Below the pieces are notes generated by a model, which was given only the letters and a program-made list of their open reading frames with translations, ran no database searches and had not been told where the DNA came from. A stretch of DNA of 64,000 bases from Streptomyces sp. NBC_00490. GTDB taxonomy: Bacteria; Actinomycetota; Actinomycetes; Streptomycetales; Streptomycetaceae. The number at the start of each line of letters is the position of its first letter. Position 1 is the stretch's first letter. Both the position numbers and the translations under genes were made by a program. The stretch lies in assembly GCF_036013645.1 (NCBI RefSeq), contig NZ_CP107870.1:124001-188000 (forward strand), in the 5' to 3' direction. Shown piece by piece: positions 26,121-34,617 of the stretch.

Positions 26121-27652
26121 GCAGCGCCGAGAGCATGCCGCGGTTCGACGCACAGGCCGCGGCTCAGCAGATGCTCGACCTCCAGGCGGCCGAGCAGCCA
26201 CCCGCACTGCTCCCCGCGCAGGCCTCCGGAGTCCCCGGCAGCCTGCCCTTCGCATCCCTGCAGTCCGGCATGCTGCCCCCGCACCTCAGCGACCGCGGCA
26301 ACGCCCGCCTCTTCGTCCAGCTCTACCGCGACCAGTTCCGCCACGTTGAAGGCCTCGGCTGGTTCTCCTGGGACGGCTACCGCTGGAAGCGCACCGGCGG
26401 TGAGAAGGCCGCCCTGTGGGCAGCGGGGGAGATGGCCGAGGACATGCCCGAAACCGACCCCCGCGGGGTCTTCAGCAACCGGGAACTGTCCTCGCACAAG
26501 AGGAAGACGCTCTCCACCACGGGCATGAAGGCCCTGCTCACCCAGGCCAAGGCGTCCCCGGACCTCTCCGTCGACCCCGACACTCTCGACGGCGACCCCT
26601 ACGCCCTGTGCACCCCCGGCGGAGTCGTCGATCTGCACACCGGCCACCTCCGCAAAGCGGACCCCACCCTGGACTTCCACTCCCGCGCCACCAGCGTCGC
26701 CCCCCAGCCGATGGAGACCCCGCGCTGGCACCGCTTCCTCGCCGACACCTTCGGCGACGACGCGGAGGGCCAGGAGATGATCAACTTCTTCCACCTGCTG
26801 CTCGGCTACTCCATCACCGGCGATGTCGGCGCCCAGGTGCTGCCGTTCCTCCACGGAGAGGGCAAGAACGGCAAGAGCGTCCTGCTCGACACGATGATCC
26901 AGATCCTCGGCGACTACGCCGACGCGGCCCCGCCCGGCTTCCTCATGGACCGCGGTGCGTTCTCCGAGCACTCCACCGAGCTCACCGAACTGCACGGCCG
27001 CCGCCTGATCGTGTGCAGCGAGCTCAAGCCCAACGACAAGTTCGACGAGGCCAGAGTCCGCCTCCTGACCGGCGGCGACAAGATCAAAGCCCGCCGCATG
27101 CGGCAGGACTACTTCTCCTTCACCCCCACCCACCACCTCTGGCTGCTGGGCAACCACCGCCCCGAGGTCTCCACCGGCGGCTACGCCTTCTGGCGCCGCA
27201 TCCGGCTGCTGCCCTTCACCCGCACCGTTCCCGCCGCCCGCCGGATCGACAACCTCGCCTTCGAACTCGTACGGGACGAGGGCCCCGGCATCCTTCACTG
27301 GCTCATCGAAGGCGCCCGGCGCTACCTCATCACCAGGGACCCCCTGGAGGGCCCCGACCGGGTGCGGATCGCCACCACCGCCTACGCCAACACCGAAGAC
27401 CACATCGGCCGCTTCCTCAACGAATGCTGCACCCGTGCCGTCGACAACGGCAGCGAACTGCGCGTCGAGCAGGGCCTGTTGTTCGCGGAGTACAGCTCCT
27501 GGTGCAATGCAGGCGAAGGCATCCGCCCCGCCTCGCCCCGCGCCTTCGCCACCCGAGTCCGGCAGGAAGTCGGCCTCGCCTCACCCACCGACATGATCAA
27601 GTCCAACGGCCGCAAGTACTACCCGGGCATCGCCCTCCTGGGGACCGAATGA
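26117..27652 (+). CDS. D5/P4-type plasmid primase-helicase, cassette B
   Basis: The 511-residue SF3 helicase has Walker A HGEGKNGKS (about 250-258), RLIVCSELKPNDKFDEARVR, LLTGGDKIKARRMRQDYFSF and HLWLLGNHRPEVS, then a C-terminal winged-helix region ending in KYYPGIALLG. The cassette A homologue likewise ends KYYPGIGVV. The start MSSAESMPRF overlaps the prim-pol stop. The first 50 residues differ strongly from cassette A, while the rest is roughly 60% identical by eye, so the N-terminus is a good candidate for origin or partner specificity. Confidence 0.93.
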   Translation: MSSAESMPRFDAQAAAQQMLDLQAAEQPPALLPAQASGVPGSLPFASLQSGMLPPHLSDRGNARLFVQLYRDQFRHVEGLGWFSWDGYRWKRTGGEKAALWAAGEMAEDMPETDPRGVFSNRELSSHKRKTLSTTGMKALLTQAKASPDLSVDPDTLDGDPYALCTPGGVVDLHTGHLRKADPTLDFHSRATSVAPQPMETPRWHRFLADTFGDDAEGQEMINFFHLLLGYSITGDVGAQVLPFLHGEGKNGKSVLLDTMIQILGDYADAAPPGFLMDRGAFSEHSTELTELHGRRLIVCSELKPNDKFDEARVRLLTGGDKIKARRMRQDYFSFTPTHHLWLLGNHRPEVSTGGYAFWRRIRLLPFTRTVPAARRIDNLAFELVRDEGPGILHWLIEGARRYLITRDPLEGPDRVRIATTAYANTEDHIGRFLNECCTRAVDNGSELRVEQGLLFAEYSSWCNAGEGIRPASPRAFATRVRQEVGLASPTDMIKSNGRKYYPGIALLGTE

Positions 27653-27812
27653 CGCACCGCACACCACCCCCGACAACCCCCCACGCTCTATATCTCGCCC
27701 AGCGGCCGAACTACGATGTCCCTCTGGCCCCGCTAGCGGCGGCCTCCAGAACACGCACGAACCAGTCCGGCCCCCGCATTGCGCACAGGCCGGCGAAGGA
27801 AGGGCTGCGGCC

Positions 27813-28196
27813 ATGAGCTCGCTGTTGACCGAGAGCGACCTCACCCACGAGGCGGACGTGGTGTGGCTGGAGGACCCAGACAACCTCGACTACGTCCGCC
27901 AGGCCCTGGACAAGACCAAGCGCCGCAACAACAAGCCTCCCTACGCCCGGGACGGCCGGATGGTCGGCTACGCCCTCCTCGATGACGAGGCCGAACCCGA
28001 CCCCGACAGCGGGCTCTACAAGCGGCGGGTCTTCTTCCTCCTCCCGCACGACCGGGACACCCTGCCCGACGGCCTCTACCGCGAGGGAGCCCCCGGCGAG
28101 GCCGTGGACCCCCGCACGATCGAACCCAGGAAGCCCGGCGCGAAGACCCCTCGCTCGCAACGGGGACCGGCCGCCATAGCGTCCGTGACGCCGTAA
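27813..28196 (+). CDS. Conserved protein of replication cassette B, unknown function
   Basis: This 127-residue homologue of the cassette A small protein has the same blocks in the same order (VVWLEDPDNLDYVRQALD, KPPYARDGRMVGYALL, RRVFFLLPHDRDT, AVDPRTIEP). Unlike its counterpart it is separated from the primase by 160 bp instead of overlapping it. GAAGGAAGGG lies upstream of the ATG. Gene order is otherwise mirror-symmetric with cassette A, which supports a shared replication function of unknown kind. Confidence 0.8.
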   Translation: MSSLLTESDLTHEADVVWLEDPDNLDYVRQALDKTKRRNNKPPYARDGRMVGYALLDDEAEPDPDSGLYKRRVFFLLPHDRDTLPDGLYREGAPGEAVDPRTIEPRKPGAKTPRSQRGPAAIASVTP

Positions 28197-28256
28197 TCAG
28201 CGGTCGCAAATCACCCAAAAGGTATTCAAACATACTGAACTCCCCACCCTGGCAAG

Positions 28257-28273
28257 CTATTACGTCGTAATAG
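28257..28273. repeat. 17-bp palindrome copy 6, candidate ParB site
   Basis: CTATTACGTCGTAATAG, downstream of cassette B at the right boundary of the replication module. Confidence 0.6.
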
Positions 28274-28321
28274 CCGAGGGCTCGGAGCGCAGCGCCGGGC
28301 GAACTCTCCCCGCCCGAACGC

Positions 28322-28338
28322 CTATTACGACGTAATAG
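28322..28338. repeat. 17-bp palindrome copy 7, candidate ParB site
   Basis: CTATTACGACGTAATAG, 65 bp after copy 6. The 303-bp gap after cassette B holds only these two palindromes; nothing else was recognised between them and the small ORF at 28.5 kb. Confidence 0.6.
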
Positions 28339-28499
28339 CCGGGGGCGAACCTCCCGCCGGAACCCGCCTCCTCCGCCGTGCTCTCGAGAGGACGTACAGA
28401 GCGGGTCCTGGGCAGATTGAAGTTTCGGGGGCACCCCGGTTCGCGGGTGTTAGATGAACTTCGTACCCGACTTCCCTCACGCCGAAAGGTGGGCACGCG

Positions 28500-28598
28500 A
28501 TGACCGCAAAGGCTGCTGTTGACATGGTCACCTCGACGTCGGTCGTAGCGGACGGAGGCAGCACCGTGCTCTCTTTCACGGATGAGAAGTGGCAGTAG
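28500..28598 (+). CDS. Possible 32-residue peptide gene
   Basis: A short frame starts MTAKAAVDMVTSTSVVADGG and ends STVLSFTDEKWQ. GAAAGGTGG stands about 7 bp upstream of the ATG. It contains a double glycine at residues 19-20 followed by a 12-residue tail rich in Ser/Thr and ending in Trp-Gln. That layout would suit a leader/core peptide, but no modifying enzyme or exporter of that kind is next to it. Its stop overlaps the start of the following 84-codon frame by 17 bp, suggesting coupled translation. I do not recognise a family; it could be chance. Confidence 0.35.
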   Translation: MTAKAAVDMVTSTSVVADGGSTVLSFTDEKWQ

Positions 28599-28836
28599 GG
28601 ACCGCCTGACTCCGAAACGCCGAGGCCACAGCCCGCCGTTGGAGGAGTCGGCCCACGACACGACCGACGCCGTACGGGACATCCCGTACGGCGTCCTGCG
28701 TTGGCTGCTCACCGCGGCGACGGGGGAGCGGTACCCCACCCGCGCCTACCGCAGACTCGGCAGCTCCCGGCGCGGCGAACTCCCCTGGGACCTGCGGGGC
28801 GACCTCACCCCGGCACCGGCACCGGCACCCGCCTGA
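28582..28836 (+). CDS. Small protein of unknown function, coupled to the peptide ORF
   Basis: The 84-residue frame has a basic N-terminus and a middle part with good Streptomyces codon bias (VRDIPYGVLRWLLTAATGER, about 32-51). It ends in a Pro-Ala repeat. It has no ribosome site of its own, so translation would depend on the preceding peptide ORF. Its last 91 bp overlap the 3' end of the convergent AfsR-like gene. One of the two C-termini may therefore be extended by chance, since the repeat reads as PAPAPAPA in one direction and GAGAGAG in the other. No known domain. Confidence 0.4.
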   Translation: MRSGSRDRLTPKRRGHSPPLEESAHDTTDAVRDIPYGVLRWLLTAATGERYPTRAYRRLGSSRRGELPWDLRGDLTPAPAPAPA

Positions 28837-31547
28837 ACCCTGGGCTCACGCCTTCCCCGCCAGACGCCGGGCCGGACCTCTGTCCAGGCCGGGTGGACCG
28901 CCCCGTCCCGCAGGCGGCCCAGCCAGCGGCGTGCGTAGGTCTCCAGGCGGCGGTCGCCCAGGGTGCCGGCGAGGGCGAGACACTCTCGGAAGTGACTCTC
29001 GGCCGCGGAAGGGCCCTCGTCGGCCAGCGTGTGCAGACCGAGCACCCGGTGGGCCTCGAAGCAGCCGCGGGTGTCGGCGGGCGTCCGGAGCAGGGTCGGC
29101 GTGACGAGACCGGCCGCGACGGTGCCGGCTCCTTCGCCCAGGTGCACATCGGCGAGCCCGGCCAGGGCACGGCTGCGTTCGGTGCTGACGGCGTCCGGGC
29201 TGGCCAGTACCTGCTCGTACAGTTCGCGTGCCTCGTCGGGCCGTTGGCGCTGCCAGGCCAGGTCGCCCAGTGAGCGCAGCAGACGCGCCCGAGCCGCCTC
29301 GTCCGTCAGCTGTCCGGCGGCGTCCAGGGCCAGGGTATGGGTGTGTCCCCAGACGTCCCAGGCGGCCAGTGCCTCCAGGAAGGCGGTCATGGCGTCGGCC
29401 AGCCGCACGGTCTGCGCCCACAGGCCCGCGTCGTGGACCCGGTCGAGCAGAGCGACCAGATCCTGCCGCCGCCGTGCGAACCAGTCCAGAGGATGCAGAC
29501 CCTCCACGCGGGCCGTGTGCTGCGCGGTCTCGACCTGGTCGGCCGCCGCTTCGCTGAGCCGGGTGAGGGCGGCCCGCACCAGGGCCGGCTGTTCCTCGCC
29601 GAAGGCCTCGCCGGCCACCAGCCGTTGCAGTTCGGGGAAACGGTGAGCGCTGCCGTCGGGGGAGGAGACCACCAGGCCTGCTGTGACCAGCGATTGCACG
29701 GAGAGCCGGGCGGTCTTCTCGGGTACGCCCAGAGCGACAGCCGCTGCGGTGGTGGTGAACGGTCCCGAGGGCAGAAGGCTCAGCAACCGGGCCGCCTGGC
29801 GTGCTTCCTCGGGTGCCGCTGCGTACGCGGCGTACAGCGACCGTCCGTACTCCTCGTCGAGCGCGCGCAGCGCGGCCGGGCGGCTCTCGGCGGCCGTCAG
29901 CCGGGTCGCGATGTCGGCGGGGGAGTGGTGCGGGTGGAATGTCAGATGCTGGGCCACGACGCGCAGTGCCCCCGGGAACCGACCGCACTGATCGGCCAGC
30001 CGGTCCCAGACGTCCCTCGTGTCGCTCTCTCCCGGCGCGGTCCCCGGCTCGTCCGTGGCGTCGCCGTGCCCCTCGTCGGCGTATCCGTCGTATTCGTTGT
30101 GCCCGGCGTTCCCGAGCCGGTCGCCGGAGCTGTTCTCGGAGAGTGTGTCGAGGCCGGGGTACGGGGCGGTTCGGCGGCTGTACGACGTCAGCAGCAGCTC
30201 GCGGGCATCAGCCGGCGACAGCTCCCCGATCGGCAGGACAGGGCCGTCGAGGCCGGTCAGTACGGGGCGGCAGGTGACCAGGGCCGTGCAGCCCGCCGGC
30301 AGCGGCAGCAGCGGGTTCAGCTGGCCGGCGTCGACCGCGTCGTCCAGGACCAGCAGCAGGCGGCGTCCCTCGGTCAGCCGGTGCACGGTGTCGCGCAGGG
30401 CGGCCACAGAGCGCGGCTGCTGGCCGACGGCGCCGAGGGCGCGCAGCACCGCGTGCAGGACCCGCGCTCCGGGCAGTGGATGCCCCGTCTCGTCGCGCAG
30501 CCCGACCAGGACCCGCCCGTCGGGGAACAGCTCCGCCACACGGTGCGCCGCGCTCACGGCGAGCGCGGTCTTGCCCATGCCCGCCGGGCCGGTCACCTGG
30601 ACGCAGCCGCCGGGCCGGTCGCGCAGCCACCTGGTGAGCTGCTCCAGTTGGTTGCTCCGGCCAGTGAACAACGGGTCGGCGGACGGGAACCGAGCGGGCT
30701 TCAGAGGTGCGGTGCGGGCCGGATCGGCGATGGCCGCGGCGGGCTGCCGATCGGCGATGAGCCGCTGCTGTGCCGCGGGCTCGAGCAGCGCCGGGTCGCC
30801 GGTCAGGATACGGCTGTGCAACTGCTGGAGCCGCCGGCCCGGCTCGATGGCCAGTTCCCGCACCAGCGTGCGCCGCAACTCGCCGAAGGTGCGCAGCGCG
30901 TCCGCCTGCCTGCCGGTGCGGTACAGCGCCACCATCAGGTGCGCGTGGAAGTCCTCGTGCAGGGGCAGCTCGGTGGTCAACGCCTGGAGTTCGCCGAGGA
31001 CTTCCTGGTGCCGTCCCAGCTGGAGTTCGGCGCGCACCCGCTGTTCGAGAGCGGCGAGGCGGGCCTCGGTGAGCCGGACGGACATGCTCTTCAGCAGGCT
31101 GCCGTGCGGAGTGTCCGACAGCAGCGGCCCGCGCCACAGGGCGAGCGCCTGCCGCTGGAGATCGGCGGCGGTCGCGTGGTCGCCCTCCGTGAGCGCCTCG
31201 CGGCCCTGGCGGTGCAGGTCCTCGAAGACGGCCAGGTCCAATTGGCCGGCGTCCACGCGCAGCAGATAGCCGGGAGCGCGGGTGAGCAGGGCATCGCGGC
31301 CCAGATCCGGCTGCACGTCCTGGAGCAGCTTGCGCAGCTGGGAGATGTACACCTGGAGCGTGGTCATCGCGGTACGCGGCGGTTGTTCGCTCCACAGCTC
31401 GTCGATCAACGCGTCGACGGAGACGACCTCGTTGGGACGCACCAGCAGCGTCGAGAGGACCACCCGCACCTTGGCGGCGCGCGGTGTCACCGTCCGGGCG
31501 TCGGCCGCGGTGGTCACCTCCAGAGGTCCCAGCACCTTGAATCGCAT
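28746..31547 (-). CDS. AfsR-like large SARP regulator with NB-ARC and TPR domains
   Basis: The 933-residue regulator has a winged-helix SARP domain at 1-95 (MRFKVLGPLEVTTAADARTV), BTAD at about 100-245 and an NB-ARC/AAA-type ATPase from about 290. The ATPase has Walker A GPAGMGKT (320-327) and RRLLLVLDDAVDAGQL as Walker B. C-terminal helical TPR-like repeats run from about 650. Such proteins integrate ATP-dependent signalling with activation of biosynthetic genes. An unusual acidic/polar insert (LGNAGHNEYDGYADEGHGDA within the ATPase) has no counterpart that I know. It is divergent from the acyl-CoA dehydrogenase gene and probably governs the right-hand cluster. The last 40 residues (Gly-Ala/Arg-rich) may be read-through. 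Confidence 0.93.
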   Translation of the reverse strand: MRFKVLGPLEVTTAADARTVTPRAAKVRVVLSTLLVRPNEVVSVDALIDELWSEQPPRTAMTTLQVYISQLRKLLQDVQPDLGRDALLTRAPGYLLRVDAGQLDLAVFEDLHRQGREALTEGDHATAADLQRQALALWRGPLLSDTPHGSLLKSMSVRLTEARLAALEQRVRAELQLGRHQEVLGELQALTTELPLHEDFHAHLMVALYRTGRQADALRTFGELRRTLVRELAIEPGRRLQQLHSRILTGDPALLEPAAQQRLIADRQPAAAIADPARTAPLKPARFPSADPLFTGRSNQLEQLTRWLRDRPGGCVQVTGPAGMGKTALAVSAAHRVAELFPDGRVLVGLRDETGHPLPGARVLHAVLRALGAVGQQPRSVAALRDTVHRLTEGRRLLLVLDDAVDAGQLNPLLPLPAGCTALVTCRPVLTGLDGPVLPIGELSPADARELLLTSYSRRTAPYPGLDTLSENSSGDRLGNAGHNEYDGYADEGHGDATDEPGTAPGESDTRDVWDRLADQCGRFPGALRVVAQHLTFHPHHSPADIATRLTAAESRPAALRALDEEYGRSLYAAYAAAPEEARQAARLLSLLPSGPFTTTAAAVALGVPEKTARLSVQSLVTAGLVVSSPDGSAHRFPELQRLVAGEAFGEEQPALVRAALTRLSEAAADQVETAQHTARVEGLHPLDWFARRRQDLVALLDRVHDAGLWAQTVRLADAMTAFLEALAAWDVWGHTHTLALDAAGQLTDEAARARLLRSLGDLAWQRQRPDEARELYEQVLASPDAVSTERSRALAGLADVHLGEGAGTVAAGLVTPTLLRTPADTRGCFEAHRVLGLHTLADEGPSAAESHFRECLALAGTLGDRRLETYARRWLGRLRDGAVHPAWTEVRPGVWRGRREPRVQAGAGAGAGVRSPRRSQGSSPRRELPSLR

Positions 31548-31834
31548 ACGAGAACCCCCGCTCTCTGCCGTCGGTACGGGACGTGCCGGACCCTTGGCCG
31601 TGCGATCAGCCGCTCAAGGGCATGAGGCATGTGCACTGTAGGGACAAGGCATCCCCGGTGACTCGGACAGGCACACCCCAGTCTTCCGGATCGAGGGCCT
31701 TTTCCTGCGGAAACGGCTATGAGGGTGCGGTGTTCACAAGCGTCTCTTTAGCCGGTCTCGACACGATCCGGACTGAGAGCGCAGCGCCGTGCGGCGCGGC
31801 GTGCGGTGCCGGGGCGCATCCGAGGGGGGTCGAC

Positions 31835-33616
31835 TTGAGTTCGCTGTCCACGATCACAGGGCCGGTCCGCCGCTCGCAGGGCGGGGCGCCGGCTCAGGCT
31901 GCGACGGCGCGCGAGCGGGTGCGGCGGATCGAGGCGCTGCTGGGCGATCCGGCCGAGGACGCCAACCCCTCGGGTTACCGGACGCTGCTCGACGCCGACC
32001 GGGCCGCGGTGATCTGCGATCCGGCTGAGGCGGTGCTGGACTCCTTCGGGATGAACGAGGAGTTCGTGCCCACCGCCCTGGGTGGCCGCTTCGACTCGCC
32101 CGAGACGCTGCTCCAGGTGATGCGGGCGGTCTTCCGCCGTGACGTCGGCCTCGGCATGGGGTACGGCATGACCAGCTTCGTGGCCGCCAACTATGTGTGG
32201 ATGCGGGGGACCGCCGTCCAGCGGCGGACCTTGGCCGGGCAGCTGCTGAACGGCTCCAAGGCGGCCATCGCCCAGCACGAGACCGCCCACACCAACGACT
32301 TCGTGCGCAGCCAGGTACGTGGCACTCCCGGGCCCGGGGGACTGTCGGTGACCGGGGGCAAGCCCGTCGTCAACAACCTTCAACGGGCCGACACGCTCGT
32401 CCTGGTGCTGCGTACCGCCGAGGGACACGACAGCGGCTGTCTGTCGGCGCTGATGCTGAACCCGGACGAGCTGCCGCCCGGTCGTTTCGAGGTCACCCGC
32501 CGGCCGAGCGCCGATGTGGTGGGACTGCGGGGCTACTTCAGCACCGGGGCCCGTTTCACCGACTGCCCGGTGCCCGAAACCGCCCTGCTCGGACCGGTGG
32601 GCAGCGGGGTGGCCACCTCGCTGCTCTCCTTCCAGATGAGCCGCACGCTGGTGGCGTCCTTGGCGGCCGCCGCCGTCGACACCGGTCTGCGCACCGCCCT
32701 CCTCGCCGGCCGCGGCCAGAACCCAGGACCCGGGGCCGACAAGGCTCCGGACCCGCACAGTACGGCGGCGACGCTCGCCCGCGCGTTCATCGACCTCCTG
32801 CTCTACGACAGCCTGGCGGTGGTCGCCACCCGCGCGCTGCACCTGCGGCCCGCCGAGACCAGCCTGTACTCGGCGGCCGTCAGGTCGCTGCTGCCGAAGG
32901 TCCTCAGGGACACCCTCCACGACCTGGCCGGCGTGCTCGGCTCGCAGATCTACACCCGCGAGGGCCCGGTCGGTGTCTTCCAGAAACATCTGCGCGACCT
33001 GCCGATCGTCAGCCTCGGGCACGCGGGCACCGCAGCCTGCCAGGCCACGATCATGCCGCAACTGCCGCGGCTGGCCCGCCGCTCGTGGTTCGTGGACGAG
33101 GAGGCACCGGCGGCGATGTTCCGGCCGGGTGCTCCCTTACCGCCGTTCGCCTACGACAGGCTCGCGCTGACCGACGGACGCGACAGCCTGAGCGCCTCCT
33201 TGCCGGCCGCCGTGGCCGGGCTGCCCGCCGCCGATCCGGTACAGCGCGTCCTGCGCACCCTGGGCGAGCGGATGGTCGACGAACTACGGGACCTGCGCCG
33301 CCGCGTGCTCGCGCTGGAGGCGCCCGGCCCGCAGGGCACCGTCAGCCCGGCGTGGTTCGCGCTCACCGACCGGTACGTCCTGGTCCTGGCCGCGGCCGCG
33401 GTGCTGGGGGTGTGGCGCCACAGCGACGCGCTCAGCGACCCGTTCCTGGCCGATCCCGCCTGGGCGGCGGCGGCGCTGCACCGCATCGCCGGGCGCCTGG
33501 GCATCAGGGACGTCGACCTGCCCGAGGAGTGCCTTTCCCGGGTCCACCGGGAGGTGCTGACCAGGTTCCGTGATCCGCACGGCTTCGACCTCTACAACAT
33601 GCCGCTGGCCGGCTGA
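31835..33616 (+). CDS. Acyl-CoA dehydrogenase/oxidase-like flavoprotein
   Basis: The 593-residue protein has acyl-CoA dehydrogenase-superfamily features. The N-terminal helical domain ends in LGMGYGMTSFVAANYVWMRG, and the middle beta domain has ETAHTNDFVRSQ and LSVTGGKPVVNN. A long C-terminal helical domain follows. Length suits the oxidase-like subgroup rather than standard 380-residue dehydrogenases. It could desaturate or oxidize an acyl-CoA or acyl-ACP intermediate; the substrate is unknown. TTG is proposed as start because GAGGGGGG lies 6 bp upstream, while upstream in-frame residues look like non-coding DNA. The PPTase gene follows after 54 bp, so the two are likely co-transcribed. Confidence 0.82.
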   Translation: MSSLSTITGPVRRSQGGAPAQAATARERVRRIEALLGDPAEDANPSGYRTLLDADRAAVICDPAEAVLDSFGMNEEFVPTALGGRFDSPETLLQVMRAVFRRDVGLGMGYGMTSFVAANYVWMRGTAVQRRTLAGQLLNGSKAAIAQHETAHTNDFVRSQVRGTPGPGGLSVTGGKPVVNNLQRADTLVLVLRTAEGHDSGCLSALMLNPDELPPGRFEVTRRPSADVVGLRGYFSTGARFTDCPVPETALLGPVGSGVATSLLSFQMSRTLVASLAAAAVDTGLRTALLAGRGQNPGPGADKAPDPHSTAATLARAFIDLLLYDSLAVVATRALHLRPAETSLYSAAVRSLLPKVLRDTLHDLAGVLGSQIYTREGPVGVFQKHLRDLPIVSLGHAGTAACQATIMPQLPRLARRSWFVDEEAPAAMFRPGAPLPPFAYDRLALTDGRDSLSASLPAAVAGLPAADPVQRVLRTLGERMVDELRDLRRRVLALEAPGPQGTVSPAWFALTDRYVLVLAAAAVLGVWRHSDALSDPFLADPAWAAAALHRIAGRLGIRDVDLPEECLSRVHREVLTRFRDPHGFDLYNMPLAG

Positions 33617-33670
33617 CGGCCTGCCCGGACAGGCGGTGTCACGAGCCGGGCGGAAGTGAGGAGTTGACCG

Positions 33671-34597
33671 ATGAACCTGGCCACGCCCTGGTGCGCCGCG
33701 GTCCGCGAGAGCGGCGCCGCGGCGGACTGCGCGCGCCCTGGAACAGGCCCGGCCGGCCCTTCGGCGCATCCGTTGCCGAGCGAGCCGATCGCCGTGACGT
33801 CCGACGGCGCCGACTGGTCGCTGCTCCGTGCCGACCTGCGCCGCCACGGCACCGCGCTGGTGCACGGCGGCCTCGCCGACTGGCGCCTGGAGCCCGGCGA
33901 GGAGAGCCTGCTGCGCGAGGTGCTGGGCCGTGACCTGCCGCGCTATCTCTCGCTCGGAGACGGGGAACTGCGCGCCCGCTACGCCGCCTCGCGCCGGCTG
34001 CTCAAGGGCGCGGCGGCCGCCGCGCTCGGGGTCGGCTCCGCCGACCTGGAGCTGACGTACGGGCCGACGGGCCGTCCTTCGCTGCGCGGCTTCGACCAGA
34101 TCGACATCAGCCTCAGCCACACCGGCGACCGGCTGCTGGTCGGCCTGACCACCAGGGGGCTGATCGGGGTGGATGTCGAGCCTGCCGCCCGGCAGCTGTA
34201 CCGCGAAAGTCTGAAGCGGCGCATCTGCACACCGCAGGAGAGCAGGGACCTGGAGCGGCTGCCGCAGGAGGACCGCAACGTCGGCCTGGTGCGGCTGTGG
34301 ACGCTGAAGGAGGCCTACAGCAAGGCGATCGGGCAGGGCATGGCGTTCCGTTTCACGGAGTTCGGCTTCGGCCCCGAAACGATGCCGGTACGGGTCCACC
34401 GGCCGGACGGCAGCGCGGGCACCGGCGCCCAGTGGTCTTTTCGTACCTACGCCGTCGACGCGGGCGGAGCCGCCTTCGTGATGAGCGCGGCCGTGCACGA
34501 CACCGGGCTGGGCCGCACCCTGGACACCGATGTCGCCACGATGCTCGACGCGGAGACGGTCACGGCCATCACCGGGGCGCTGGCCGCGGTCGGCTGA
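33671..34597 (+). CDS. Sfp-type 4'-phosphopantetheinyl transferase
   Basis: This enzyme transfers phosphopantetheine from CoA to a serine of carrier proteins. The 308 residues contain GPTGRPSLRGFDQIDISLSH (about 131-150), the Mg-binding GVDVEP (166-171) and WTLKEAYSKAIG (210-221), all expected for the Sfp class. An extra 40-residue Pro/Ala-rich N-terminus precedes the fold. GAGGAG lies upstream of the ATG. The stand-alone ACP at 62.9 kb in the same window is an obvious substrate. Presence in the cluster implies several carrier domains to be activated, probably including ones outside this window. Confidence 0.93.
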   Translation: MNLATPWCAAVRESGAAADCARPGTGPAGPSAHPLPSEPIAVTSDGADWSLLRADLRRHGTALVHGGLADWRLEPGEESLLREVLGRDLPRYLSLGDGELRARYAASRRLLKGAAAAALGVGSADLELTYGPTGRPSLRGFDQIDISLSHTGDRLLVGLTTRGLIGVDVEPAARQLYRESLKRRICTPQESRDLERLPQEDRNVGLVRLWTLKEAYSKAIGQGMAFRFTEFGFGPETMPVRVHRPDGSAGTGAQWSFRTYAVDAGGAAFVMSAAVHDTGLGRTLDTDVATMLDAETVTAITGALAAVG

Positions 34598-34617
34598 CGG
34601 GGTGGGGGAGTGGCCGC

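Noticed and set aside
31600-31640. CGCTCAAGGGCATG near the AfsR-like promoter as a SARP box
   Set aside because: Only one heptamer, no partner at 11 or 22 bp; a similar single motif occurs near 9580 and is also not periodic.
31583-31834. ATG-initiated longer acyl-CoA dehydrogenase-like protein
   Set aside because: The extra 84 residues lie in promoter DNA with non-coding composition; the TTG after GAGGGGGG fits better.
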